Shown here piece by piece: positions 11,615 through 23,900 of a stretch of 64,000 nucleotides of DNA. The translations under genes and the position numbers were made by a program. The notes beneath the pieces are model-generated. The model made no database searches and was not told the origin of the DNA. It saw only the letters and a list, made by a program, of their open reading frames with translations. Position 1 is the stretch's first letter. Each line of letters opens with the position of its first letter. Origin of the DNA: Tricholomella constricta (taxonomy: Eukaryota > Basidiomycota > Agaricomycetes > Agaricales > Lyophyllaceae); assembly GCA_013368375.1 (NCBI GenBank), contig JAACJP010000035.1, positions 310,001 to 374,000 on the forward strand, read 5' to 3'.

Positions 11615-13306
11615 GCCTTTTCTTGGAGTTTATTTCTTTTTCTACGTCGTTGTTCTTGTTCTTGCTTCCGACACTGTCCCAAATTGCTTTCATCTTGGAT
11701 TTGCGCTATGCTACGCTTCTGCTTTGCTTTCAGGTTATGCTTTCTTCATGTCCCTGGCTGCCTGCCAGTGTAATCTTTCCTCCTATGACGCATCTTCGAC
11801 GATCTCTTCCTACCACAGCTATGTTTTCAACGAAAAAACACATCCAACTATATACTATTTGACGTAAATAATTCGCTCCAATATCGTATATATATGCACT
11901 GTAGATAATCATCATGGAATACAGTAATTTTCTAGAGACTCTTAGGCGCATGAGTGGATTCCGGATACGGAACATAGAAATCCCGACGTCTAAATAAAAT
12001 ACCCATCACACGGCCAGAGGGTGGCGACCATCATTCTTTATTTTTTGCTCCCACAACCTGGCTCCTACAAGCTGCGGACCGATATTTTAGCCCTGGCCCA
12101 AAGCCTCAAAGTGTCCAGGCTCCTCTTCACATTCAATTCACTCGGGCTCGGGTCAAATCGTCTTGCAATTGGACGGCACCTTTATAACCATCTGTATTGT
12201 ACAGTATCCCATGCGCTTTTGAACTTGCTCGATAAGTATTAGGGTTGTCTTGGAATGTCATCCTGATACCCTGATGGGCATTCTTTCACATCGCCTGTTC
12301 TCGTCAACTCAAAGCCCGCTGTGTGTATCACAATTGTGATGTTGGTTGGACCCGAAGAACTTGTCGGCGCTTCTCGCCGGTTCGTGGGTGGGCCTCTGCT
12401 CCCTTATTGGAACTCACTGTCAATACAAATCCCATAATTCCACCGCGTGGCGCTCTTCCAGATGGTGTTCGCAGTGGCTCTTCTATTCTGATTCAAATGC
12501 ATTCAAGTTGTCTCTGAATCCAAACGCTTTAGAGAATCAGGGATCTCGAATTAAACTTGATTTTCCACTTCTGCACGGATGTGGATCGACATCTCACCTG
12601 GAAGCTGTTTCACCTTCCAAGCTTCCATCTAAATCGTACGATACGCATCATCGAAAACGCATCGCGAGTTCGACATTCCTTTTTCATACAATACTGGGCA
12701 TTTTCTTTCTGAGCACCTCACGGTTCGTCATATCATACGCACAGCGAAAGCACCAGAATCATTTTATCAGGGTGTTTTTTGCGATGTCGCGCAGTAAAAA
12801 CCATATTGACAAATATAAGGTCACGGTGTCTTTCCGTAATTTCCTTTATGGTCGACGCCCAGTGATTTTCTTTGCTCCAGGCCTCGGTGCGTGTGGCTTT
12901 TGGCTCCAAGAACAAACGTTAGCTTCTATGTTGAGTTGAGCACCTTTTTACTTACCCTTACGTTCATGACCTAGATCTCCCCTTTCGATGCGCGTGATGC
13001 GGATTTTATCGCAGTGGCGCCACGCCAAATCGGCATTAACATCTACAACCCATACTCATATCTGACAGTGTACCGCTCATCGCCCTGGAATCTGCCGTCG
13101 AAGTTCGCTCTGTACAGAGATGCGTGTTATAACATGTATGTTATCCATGTCGTTGACACCTCGAGCTATGAGCGACATGTATAATCCTCGGTACAGCTGC
13201 TAAAAAAAGAACCGCCTCGGTCGTCGATGCGCCCTTTAATGCCGGCCGCGTTCCAGACATCTGCGAATGACGGCATACAAGCCCCAAGCGTTAATTGTTC
13301 TGGACT
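11615..13306. other. No gene recognised
   Basis: AT-richer region. An open frame at 12346-12939 (plus, 197 codons) has no recognisable motif and low credibility. Nothing else supported. Confidence 0.4.
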
Positions 13307-13584
13307 TGAGAAATGCATAGCCTTTCCAATTCCACTTTCAAAGCGTCACGCGCCGTCAATTCTTATCGAAGAATGAAAAGACTTCCTCGTCGTCGATCTA
13401 GACAGTTGCACTCAATGAGGCATAGCCCCACGCGTTACCTGGTTTGTACTTGCAGCTTCCCGTTCGTTTGATAGTCGAATATGCGACTGAATATATATAC
13501 TTTCGTCTATGGAATGTGTGAAGAATTGAGAAAAATCTTTATGCATAGTCTTTTGAATTCCACTTTTCAAGCGTCACCCGCCGT
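13307..13584. repeat. Imperfect direct repeat of about 50 bp upstream of U1 copy b
   Basis: Copies at about 13307-13358 and 13533-13584 share ATGCATAG, AATTCCACTTT and AGCGTCAC.CGCCGT in the same order. They lie 180-450 bp before the U1 gene on the same strand, so they could be upstream promoter repeats or duplication debris. Confidence 0.65.
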
Positions 13585-13726
13585 TTAAAGAACGCAATGA
13601 AGCAGCAAGTCATCAAAATGCGCGATGCGCAGCCGCAGTGCGCAACTCCGCCACAGAATATCTTGCCTAAGAATTGCCGCCTAAAAACGCGTGATGCGCA
13701 GAGGTCCGTGCACCATCCAGGCTTAC

Positions 13727-13734
13727 TATAAAAG
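13727..13734 (+). promoter_or_regulatory. TATA box of U1 copy b
   Basis: TATAAAAG with its first base 33 bp before ATACTTACCT, the same spacing as in copy a. GGTCCGTGC lies upstream as in copy a. Confidence 0.78.
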
Positions 13735-13759
13735 GCTTCCAGCGGCATATGAACACCTC

Positions 13760-13936
13760 ATACTTACCTTGATGGCATAAGCCCCTTCACCTACCCGGGT
13801 TTGTGGGCCGTGGAGACTCCCCATAGCACGGCGACCCTGTCCATACAGGGAGTGTCTGCGGCTTGTATGGGCTTCGGCTCATGCACCGTCTCAATATTTC
13901 CCTGTCCCGCTCCGGCCACTCTGGCTGGGCGGGCGC
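13760..13936 (+). ncRNA. U1 spliceosomal snRNA, copy b
   Basis: Same 177-nt RNA as at 1380-1556, in the opposite orientation and about 12.2 kb away. It starts ATACTTACCT and contains the hairpins, Sm-like AATATTTCC and terminal CCCGC/GCGGG stem described there. A T7 run follows. The 3' flank GATTTGGCCTAACCCTAACCCTAG is also shared with copy a. Promoter similarity fades beyond the TATA region, so the duplicated unit is roughly the gene plus 50-60 bp on each side. Both copies look functional. Confidence 0.86.
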
Positions 13937-13958
13937 TTTTTTTCGTCTTTGATTTGGC

Positions 13959-13974
13959 CTAACCCTAACCCTAG
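13959..13974 (+). repeat. Telomere-like CCCTAA repeat at the 3' flank of U1 copy b
   Basis: CCTAACCCTAACCCTAG, mirrored at about 1341-1357 next to copy a. TTAGGG is the usual fungal telomere repeat. Similarity between the two loci stops at this point. Confidence 0.8.
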
Positions 13975-14152
13975 GGCAGTAGAGCGACAATCCAGCCCGC
14001 AGGCGCCGAGCATCAGAATGATAGTATCTGGTGATTCATGGTATATACATAGGCCTCAATGTAGTAATAATGTTTCTATTCCAAGCGTTACATTCAGTGG
14101 GAGGAGTGGTGAAACACTTCACGCCAGACGTTAACTACTAGATCTATAACGA

Positions 14153-15286
14153 GGCTTATTCTATTGAGAAACCCGCCTTCGTTGGCCGGCTTATTCTATT
14201 GAGAAACCCCCCTTCGTTACACTAACCCCCCTTCACCAAACTTTCTTGTACAAGAACCCCGTTTGTATGACCCGGCCTTCACCGCCGCAGCCCGCCACGC
14301 GCGCCGGATTAAGAAGGTGCCGGTCAACAAAAAATCTTGACTTTTTACAACTTGGAGGCTCGGTCTACCGCTGTGTTGTAATCTAAAATCATCCTAGTGC
14401 ATATCATTATTGATCAAGGGAAAAGTGGTACTGTTAGGGCGACCTCAGCTGCAGAGCTTAGTCGTGCTGACAGAGGGGAATCCAATGTTATATTATGTAC
14501 GGTAGAGAGAGCGTAAGTAAACCTACCTGACAGAGGGGAATCCAATGAGAATAGAGTAAAGGATTCCCCCATGTCGGGAGGATGGCTATATACGAATAAG
14601 ATACGTGAGGGCCGGCTCTCTGGGGTGTATGGTACGTAAATGATAACGGATGGGCAGTGGCGCGTGTATGTACACGTTCCCGACGCTGTCCGATCCTCGT
14701 GGCTCAGGGCGCGGGCACGAGGTCAGGCGACCGACGTCGGGATCGGGCACGCGCTGGAAGGGGAGGTAGCGACAGGGATGTATAAGTATGTACACCGACG
14801 CTTGGGTCGGAGCGTCGGGGTCGGGGGCGCGATCGGTCGGGAGCGATCGCACGTGTCGGGGGACAGTCGGTGAGCATCGGAGGGCGTGAACGGGTGTTCC
14901 CCTAACAGGTACGACTATGGCCGTCTTTGCGGTTTGAGAATTTTTATGGAGTGCCGAGATCGAGACACCGCCACGGTGCTGGTGCACGACGGCCCAACAG
15001 AACATATTTCTGCCTCTCTGCCTCGTAGTCGACCTTGGGGGGGACTGGTAACGCGTGCTGTACAAGGGCGCCCCTTGTACATGATTTCTGGGAGGTTATC
15101 TGTTTTCGCGTGTTGTCTTTCTGGAGTTCAGCTTACAGATTCCTCTGCCGCCCGCACCTCCGACACCCCAAATCAGGACAGCATGCCCGGCCGACACTAA
15201 CCCCCCTTCCAAATTAAAAAAGAGCAGGGTTTGTTGACTAACCCCGGGTTAGCCCAACGAAGGCGGGTTTCGCAATAGAATAAGCC
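14153..15286. mobile_element. 1.1-kb element with 33-bp terminal inverted repeats, non-autonomous
   Basis: GGCTTATTCTATTGAGAAAC plus 13 further bases at 14153-14185 is found inverted at 15254-15286 with one mismatch. A second, shorter copy of the left repeat is at about 14188-14218. Inside, CTGACAGAGGGGAATCCAATG occurs twice (14467 and 14527, 60 bp apart). Stretches of CTAACCCCCCTTC occur near both ends. No transposase-like frame is seen, so it would be a MITE-like or decayed DNA element. Target duplications could not be fixed because of the doubled left end. Confidence 0.7.
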
Positions 15287-15322
15287 GGCAAGTAGATATC
15301 CTAAGTAGATAGATGGGCAGTA

Positions 15323-15825
15323 GGGGAGCTCAAAGTTGCCGCTGAAGGTCGCTGAAGGTGGCTGGGGCTGATCCCGCTGAACGCCTACGTGACATTAGTC
15401 ATCATCACGCAGTAGATCGTACAGCTCACGTTCCCTCGAGCTCTGCTCTCAATACATCTACATGCACTTTCTTATTGAATACCAAATGTCACTCTGAAAA
15501 AAAGTCTGCTGCCACAGAGGAAAAAAATTATCAGATGTTGCCAGGTGTACTCAAGAACATTCCCTTATTTGAGCACTCATTTCCAAAGCAGAGAAGACCA
15601 AAACCAAAAATATGTTTGTAGAACCCTATCACATGGACTTCTTGCATGGCATTGCGAGGAGGAGGAGGCTTTGAACGGCCTCTCAACGATGACTTTAATC
15701 AAACTGATTGCGAAGGGATATGAGAACTGTCACTGATTGTCACACTGTTACCTGTTGTGACTCGATCACATTTCCGTTCAGCGCAGCCGCCTTCAGCGCC
15801 CTTCAGCGGCAACTTTGAGCTCCCC
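15323..15825. mobile_element. 503-bp MITE-like element with TA target duplication
   Basis: The left end GGGGAGCTCAAAGTTGCCGC continues for about 43 bp and is repeated inverted at the right end (about 15784-15825). Both outer flanks are TA (15321-15322, 15826-15827), the signature of Tc1/mariner-type insertion. It contains no transposase; the internal frames are short. Confidence 0.8.
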
Positions 15826-15827
15826 TA

Positions 15828-17901
15828 GTGTGCAGGGACTTTGAAGGTGATTCGCACCCTTACAGAAAACAATGAGAATGACCCAGAAGATTTGACTGCG
15901 ACAGTTGGCCCGGACGTGATCCTGAGCGCCTGATCAAGCGTAAACACAGATTACATCTCAATGAGAAACCAAGTCGACATCAAGCCTACCTACTTAACTT
16001 TGATATCAAAGCAATCATAGTCAGCACATTGGCAGTTTACTTATACATAGCAAACATACACTATGCCCGATCAGAAGTCGATGTCGACGTCTATCTGGGT
16101 GGCAAGGGTCAAGGTCAAGTCAGTTCCTGTCGCGACAGCAAGTCCTCAAAACGCGGCCATCAGTTCAAGTGGAAAGAGCCTCGAGGCGGAGATTCTCAGT
16201 CCAAGACGCCGTGCGGGATTCCGTCCCTCGTTTTGGGATTCACGGGCGGGAGAAGTGGACGCACTTCAATTAAGGTCATGTTCCAGACTGTCGGCGGAGA
16301 TTCTACGGAGGAGGATGGTTTGTCGTGTAGGTGGGTGTTGTCGTGTGGATGAAGATTCGAGGAAAGGTGTAGTATTTGGCTTGGAGAAAGCATCTGCAGA
16401 GGTCGGGTGCCGCCGCCAGTACCCACCCCGGCTGGGGCAATCGGTTGGCTAGCAGTGGCAGAGGCTGAGCGACTGCGTTTGAATGAAGTGTTTTGTATAC
16501 TCATATAGATTGACCATAGGCGTCGGCATGGCTTCTTGCCCGGCGACAAGGCGTTCCGCCAGGTTCCCTCAAGAAACTGATTATCAGCCAGATATCCCTG
16601 CTCGTGATTCGCTGATAGATATATCCAGGCTGGGTGTTATTTCTGATTCCCGATCACGTAGGTGACGGGAGGTCGTGCAGCAGCAGAACGATGAGATGGC
16701 TGTTGATCAAGCCAGTCCACGCCATAGTTGGTCACAGAAATTCAAAGCGGGGTTCCGGATATTGGTAGCGTGCGACGCCAATGGCGAAGCGACTCTGAAC
16801 GTCACTAAGTAAAAAAAATAGTAAGGGGAGGAGGGGTCAGTGCGTCGTATAGTGTGCATGCTGGAAACTTGATGTGTACTTGCGGTTGACCACGCTGACA
16901 CCGCCGTGCGACTACAGACCGGTATAAAGCATCGCGGGCTTTAGGAGGCTGAATCTCCGAAGAACTGTCAATGGTTGTCACTGGCTGGGATCACTTACTA
17001 TTCACGAGTGGCCTCAAAAAGGTAGGTAGACATCGCCTGCCTTACTTCAATGACGAGTAATACACCACTGGAAGAAACCCAACAAAGCACGTAGACGTCG
17101 ACTTCTGTTATATATCGCAAATAACGGTAGGATAGAACTGCATACCGTGGCATTGCAGAAGGACCAGTGTAACTTTTCCTCCCGCGATCCTGGAAGGGTG
17201 AAAGCAAGGTGGGGAAATGGACACCGAAATCTCGATCTGTGGTTACGCCCAAATCGCTGCCAATATCAACAGATGACACGCCATCCTACGCCATCACGAC
17301 TGCAGAAGCTCACGTTTGCATTGAAGAATTCTTAATCTGTCAAGAAATAATATGAGAAGAAGCAGTGGCATGCGTACCCGTCTTGATAAGTAAAAAAGAG
17401 TCGTTGGTGCAAATACCTCAACTCAGGGGCTGCACTGATGGCCTGAACAACAGATGCTTGTCCCTGCTGTCGTATACAGATGTAAGGGCCTTTATGAAGC
17501 AGTTGAAAGCTATTCTGAGCTTTCCTTGTAGCTCGGCTCCAAGACTGATTGCGGGATGGACAGGTGATGAATTTGGCCAGGCGGGTGATATGTGCTTGTC
17601 GCCAAACAAGAGTGGTCAAGCCCATTTGTTCCGCCACCTCACGTTTGTTTATATTGCCCCTTGCTTCCGGTCGCCTATGATCTTGACTGCCCTCACTGGC
17701 TGTTCTTGCCTTATCATTCACTATTAACGACCGTTTGGACTCAAGTTCGAGGGTTTGTCGTCTCCTTTGCTGACATCTGCAACCTTGGCTCACCCAAAAC
17801 CAGTGAAAAGCGCGGGGTTTAGGGAATCGTAGACCCGTGTACATTTTTTTTGACGAAGGCGACGCGCAATCCTTGTTTCAACGCCAGAACACGACCAAGG
17901 A
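15828..17901. other. No gene firmly recognised
   Basis: Frames on both strands of 60-170 codons. One minus-strand frame (16196-16549) is Ser/Pro-rich like a fungal protein tail but has no start, partner exon or domain that I can support. The 3' part is upstream DNA of the RhoGAP gene. Confidence 0.4.
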
Positions 17902-20900
17902 ATGGCGCCACGACGCGGGGGTGGATATGCAAATACTTTGAGTCCTCAAGACCCACTGGGAGCGTCAGGGTCGTCGTCTCCGCTGTCGCCAAACTTTCCT
18001 CGTTCCACATCGCCTTCATCGGGGTTAGCCCAGTTTCTTACGAAACCTTCAAAATGGTTTGCGCGGAGTGCATCGACATCCAAGATACAGACCCCAGCTC
18101 CCGAGCAGCCAAGGCCTAGCATGAGCTCGGGCAGAAAGCACAAGATTTCACGTCCGACGGATCCGAGGCCCATTTTGGATGGTTATGCTGGTGGTGCTAG
18201 TAGGTGAGTGACAAACTTCATTTTCTTCATGGACCTTGGTGAATTAGGCGTATATCGCGAACGACTCGGCCGGGATTTTATGATCGCTTCGCCGACGTAA
18301 AAATCTAGCCCTCAACGTCGAAGCCTCATGCCCCTCGGCCCACGTGTCGGTCATTGGAAATTTTGGCTGCGATATGCTAGGGGACGATTCATGTCTTTAT
18401 GATCTTCGGGGCTCATCGTCATAGTCTAAATTCTCATGCTTTGGTATCTAGATCTGTACTTGACCTATCAGCACGACCGCCAGGATCTCTCGATATAAGT
18501 GCACCTCATCCAACGAGTACACCCTCAAGTCCAGCTCTCGGGCCAATCCAAAGTCACGGTTCCGGTGATCTTCGCGCCATATCTCGCAGGGGATGGTCAA
18601 GGTCTGCTGACGATCTCAGCCAAATGTCACCCGCGCACTTCTCCCCTATACAGACGACATTTCAAGAAAGAGTGGCCGAGTATCGGAACCGGAGTAGCAG
18701 TAACGCCAGTGCAATCTCACCTTCGAGTCCATCGTCGCCGACCATTGTCAACGGTCGACACCCCTTTCCAACCGCCAAGAACAATGGTTCTCCATCGTCC
18801 TCACCGCCTCGCAGTACGGCCATGCCGTCGGTGTCCATATCGGTCTCTGCTCCGGCCATCGACGAAGTGCCTCAGAACACGCAAACCCATGTCCATACCC
18901 GTTCACACTCTTTCACTCCAAAGCAATCATCAAAGCTTGCTTCACCCCGGCTCACGCCCACAAGTCCAAAGCGCAAGGGCTCTGCGCCCTCAGAACGTGA
19001 TGTTGACGCCAGAGATGACAAGGTTGCGTCGAACGGACCTTCCCGCAGCAGCACGTTCCCCTTCGCCCTGAACATCGCCAAGCCCTGTGCCGAGCCACCC
19101 GGTGCAATTCTTAGCCCCCAACAACCTACTGTGGCGCATGCGAACCGCCCAACAACCTTTCTCGCTCCACCCGCCGCCACAGCGCCACAGGCCGGCGAGA
19201 TCGACGACGCGGACCCGAAACGCGCGTCGCAAATTGTATACCATAGTGGCTTCATCAACCGCCTGGCCGACGTCCCGAGCCATTACAATGCGAATGTTGC
19301 GCTGTCGAAGGGATGGAAGCCGTTCAAACTCGAGCTGAAGGGCTCAAAGCTCCACTTCTACAAGCCTCCGAACGACCGCAGCACAGCCGTGAAAGACCTT
19401 TTCCCTACAGAGCTTGTGCCGCCTACGGTAGATGAGGAAGACGATGCGGATGCCGAGGGTGCCGTCACAGACGACAGGAACGCTTTGGGCACGGCGGGGC
19501 GCGGCCAGAAGGGACGTGAGGAGCAACAGGGGACACAAGGACGGAAAAGGCGAGCTTTCTGGGGTCGGAGGACGCATCCTGATCTTGTGCAGAATAGGGG
19601 TGAGATTGAGAAAGGCACCTTTGAAGCGCTTGTACACGAGGCCGTCTTTGCAACGACGTTCCTACCACCCTCGCAGGGTGATGCGCAGTCGGAGGCTGAT
19701 GAGGAGGTCCCTGCGCAACAAAAGCGTGCGGAGGAGTGGAGGGACTTTGCGTCGGCGATCGTGTTGTGTCTGCCCTCGATCGTGGGGCAGGGGAGATTTG
19801 AGGTCGAGCTTCTCAGGTGCTGTGCTTACCTGGTCAGCGGTGCGCAGGATGACAGTAGGGAGAAGGAGCGCGAGCGCATAGGCTGGTTGGCCGGGGAATA
19901 CTTGAAATGTCATGGCGCACCCACTGACCTGGAGGCTTGGGAGGAGTGGCGGAAAGAGACTATTCCCGAGATTTCTGCCGGTGTCGTACAGGCATCTCCA
20001 GGGCCCGTCATACCTATGTCTGCTTCGACACAAGCAATGCTCCATCCGTCACCACTCCTCCCCGGTTCCCCAAATACTGCTACATTCTCCCCAAGGCCGC
20101 ATGATCCGCCCCCCACGGTCTCACTACTCAGCGCCCTCAATGCTCAAGACGTTATCCCTCCATCTTTGTCTAAGAACGCTTCCATGGATCTCCGCAACTA
20201 TGAACACCAGTCATCCTTACGATCTAGCGGAGCTCCCAACTCCCGCATGCCCTGGGCTGCGCTGGAACAGGAAGGACTCTCCCGTGATGTACTACTCTTG
20301 CTTGACCCCCACCTCATCGCACGCAGCCTCGTCCTCTTCCATCGGTCGGTGCTTGATCAAACGGCTGAAAGCATCACCGCGGGTTTCGTCTTTGGACCTG
20401 ACAACCTCGCATCCACTTCTGACCAACACGAATCTTCACCGCTTTTCGGCACAGAGGACCGCCCACATTGGCTCACCAAGCTCCTGTTACTTCAGATCCT
20501 CGGCGCAGACACGTCCACAGGAAACGCCCTCCAGAGCTCGCCCCAACCTCCCCACCAGCAGCTCTCGTCCCCTGGGCGCAAGTCGGAGGATTCGAGAACT
20601 GCCCCGCAGACCTCGCGCACGCACTCGCGGTCCGAGCTCATTTCCGTCTGGGCGCGCGTCGGGGAACTGTGCCGCCTCTCGGGCGACGAGTGTTCGTGGC
20701 GCGCCATCGCTGCCGCGCTGTGTTCTCGGCCTGTCGCAAGGCTGGATAAAGTGTGGAAGCGTGTCGATCGCCTTGCGCTCACGGCGATCGAATCATGGGT
20801 CTATCCAGCGACAGGCAATAACGATTTGCCCGCGGGCGTAAAGGAGCCAAAGGTCACACCATGGGGCGGGGACATCCGTACTCGTGTTAAGGATGCGCTG

Positions 20901-23900
20901 GGAAAGGCGACGGAGGATTTGGGCGAGCAAGGATTGCGGGTGAAGCCGTTTAGGGAAGCGCGTGGATTGTTTGACGATTTCCGCACAGCGTTTTCGTTGT
21001 GCCCCAGACGAGTGCCGGTTGAGCAGGGTGAGGTGAACGACGACGTGAGGAGGATGGTATCGTTTTGGAGAGAAATGGCAGCGGAGGGTGGGGGCATAGG
21101 GAGCCTGGCTGCGAAATTCCAACGGTGCGTGATACGATACTGGATAGGTAGTGTCGCTTGCTCATCTGATATCTCTGGACAGAGTGGAGCAGTTTATGTC
21201 TCTGTCGCTTGCTGCAGAGCCTCGTCGTAAAGGACTTTTCGAACCCTACTTTTGGTCTAGATCCACGTCATCGCCAGGTCAAGCATCGCATGCCTCCCTT
21301 CTCCCCCTTCTATTCCCTGAGCCTCTACCCACGGTCTGCCTCATTGACAGGGCTCAGCTCCTCCGTGGGCGTGTTGACAGTGACGCTTCTGATGTTCAGC
21401 TTCGACGGGCTATGGATCCCCACCGACACCCACCCCAACGAACTCTTAGTGACCGTCCTGATCAGAAAGCAGGGCTCGCAGCTCTGAGCCAGGGTGGCAC
21501 TGTCATTCCAGTGTACAATGGCGACCTTCTCCTTGTCGTGCAAGCAGGCAGCGGGATTGATTCGGCTTCCAGCTCGCGTCCTCCGTCTTCCCGCGTCTCA
21601 TCCAGACCGCCGAGTTCTATCCACGATTCCGGGGCAGAGAAGGGCATGGGAAGAACACCTTCTATTCGTGTCAAGCCGGGCTCGTCTCAGGGGCTCGACA
21701 GGAAGTCTAGCGTGGCTCGCCGTAATTCGTTGCCTTCGCTTTCTCAGCGACAGAACTATGTCATCTCCGAGCCATCCTCGGAACCGCCATTGCGCGTTAT
21801 AGTTCAGGCAGGCACCCTCCCCAATCTTGTGAATATTTTGGTCCATGGGCTGTTGAACGTGTCTGTCTCTGTGGCAGATGACAACGGAGAGATGAGTCTC
21901 CGGGAAGGAATGACTCGCGAGCTCATCGTGGATCGTGTAGAGTTTGCCAGAGTTTGGTGGAACGTATTCCGGAGCTTTGTATCTCCACTGGTCTTCTTCG
22001 AGGTAAGCAGCTTTATTTATCCTAATCAAGAAGAAATCATGCTAATCTCGCTATTGTCGTGTAGTTGCTACGCAAGCTATACATCGCGTCGCAACCAATG
22101 GGATCGTCGCCATCTGTCGCCGAGTATGTCCATGTCACGACTTCCCGCACGGAGGTGTTGGACACAATCAAGGAATGGTTGACTCTTGGTGGAGGCGCAC
22201 AGGACGTCCTAGATGATGCGCAACTTTTCCACGCCCTCCGTTCCTTTTTGGACAGCCCCTCTGACCATGTAGTCTACGAAGCAAAGAATTATGCGGAATC
22301 CAACGTCCAGCAAAGCGTATCTCGACTGACAGAAGCCAAGCAGTCTTTACACTCGACGTTTACCTCTCAAACTTTGAGGCCGCTAACCGCACGCGGTCCT
22401 CCGATACCCCGAGGATCATTGAATGGGGGCGGCGTCCGCACCCGCAATCTCAGCATGCGGGAGCCGCCTGATATGGACTGCATTGATGCAGAAGATTTTG
22501 TCGACAATTTGGATGGAATGGCTTGCGCGGCTTTCAGTAATGTCACCGAAGAGGTACGTTTGCTGCTGTGTATTTCGGCGCCTCACCTTTTTGATCCCCC
22601 TGTCAATTTACTTTGGACCAGGATCTGTACGTTACAGTGGATCTCCTGGAAGTGCAGTCCTCCGACCGGACAGGATGGTTCTCGCTCCGGGAGACGTCGA
22701 CGATAGATGAGATGGTCGATATTCAGACTATTTATTCGCACATCCAGGAGGTAGAACACTCCCCGATGATCTCCGAGCTCAGCCAAGACTCGCTCTATCG
22801 TATGCTGCCGCCCGGCATACGCAGCTGCGTGAGGGCGTACGGCATCATACGCAAGTGGATCATATCCAAGATTGTGGCTCCACGATTAGGTCTCCGGACG
22901 CGCCAGGCGCGCATGGAGCTTTTGCTTCGAGTGATTGAAGTCGCTCGGCTGCGGAACACCAACTCATCCTCGACCCCTACTCGTCTTGTTGACCAGCCCT
23001 GCGTTCGGTCTTTTGTCGAGGCGGTTACGACGTCAGCCATACTTAGCATTGAGAGTCGCATGCACTCGCGAGCGTGGCAGAACCTGGCGGTCAGCCGCGG
23101 CGTGCAATGCGATTCCCTCGTGGCGTTGCTTTCCCGGCCTAGTACGCGATCCGTGTCTTGTCAAGAATCCCTGACTCCTGATATGGGGTGGGTCATGGAG
23201 CGAATGCTGGAAGTTATTGCTACCCCGGATACGTTAGAATCCGTGGCGCAGGAAAGTCACCATCTTGTCAATTTTGACAAGCGGAGGTAAGGCTGTCTTT
23301 TCTCGACGTGTTCAACTGTTAATCGTTACTCCAGACATCTTTGTAATCTTATCGATAAAGCGCCGGCCCTCCCGGCCCTCCGACGACGCATGCAGCCAGA
23401 CGAACTTAACAGGCGCGGTTTTGAGCGGCTGAACAACGTAGAGAAGGAAGTATTTCTCTTACAGTTCGACCATCGCGGGATCAAGGACGAAGCAGCGCGT
23501 GAAGCTTCGCAGTCCTCAATGGGGACGCCCTCCGGACGCAAGCTCTCTCGCCCGTTCCACCGGCTGGTCATCGCGCAACAGGAGAAAAGCCGGCGGGACA
23601 AGAACTTGCGTTCGCGGCTGCAGAAGGAGAAGCTATACGAGCAGTCCCGCAACGAAAGGCGGGACGACCTGCTGAACCGCGCGATGCGACCGCGCAAGCC
23701 GAGCACGCAGAAGCAGCACCGCAACAAGAAGAGCATGTCCGCGTTCCTCCACTTCATGCGGCCCATCTCCAGCGCGTTCGGCGCGGACATCCCGCAGTCG
23801 CCTGGCGTCAAGAAGACGGCGGCCGAGCTCGAATTTGTGCCTTCTGGGAAACCGTCGCTCGTCCTCAGCCTCGTGGATGCGCGCGTCGCGCAGTTCATCA

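Noticed and set aside
12346..12939. 197-codon plus-strand frame
   Set aside because: No recognisable motif, no splice partners, and codon usage unlike the neighbouring genes; could be real but not supportable.
1341..13975. A 12.6-kb transposon with 235-bp terminal inverted repeats
   Set aside because: The inverted repeats are explained by two U1 snRNA genes with TATA boxes. No transposase is seen, and the target-site resemblance (TA/CTAG) is trivial.
16196..16549. Ser/Pro-rich minus-strand frame as a gene
   Set aside because: No start, no domain and no continuing exon found.
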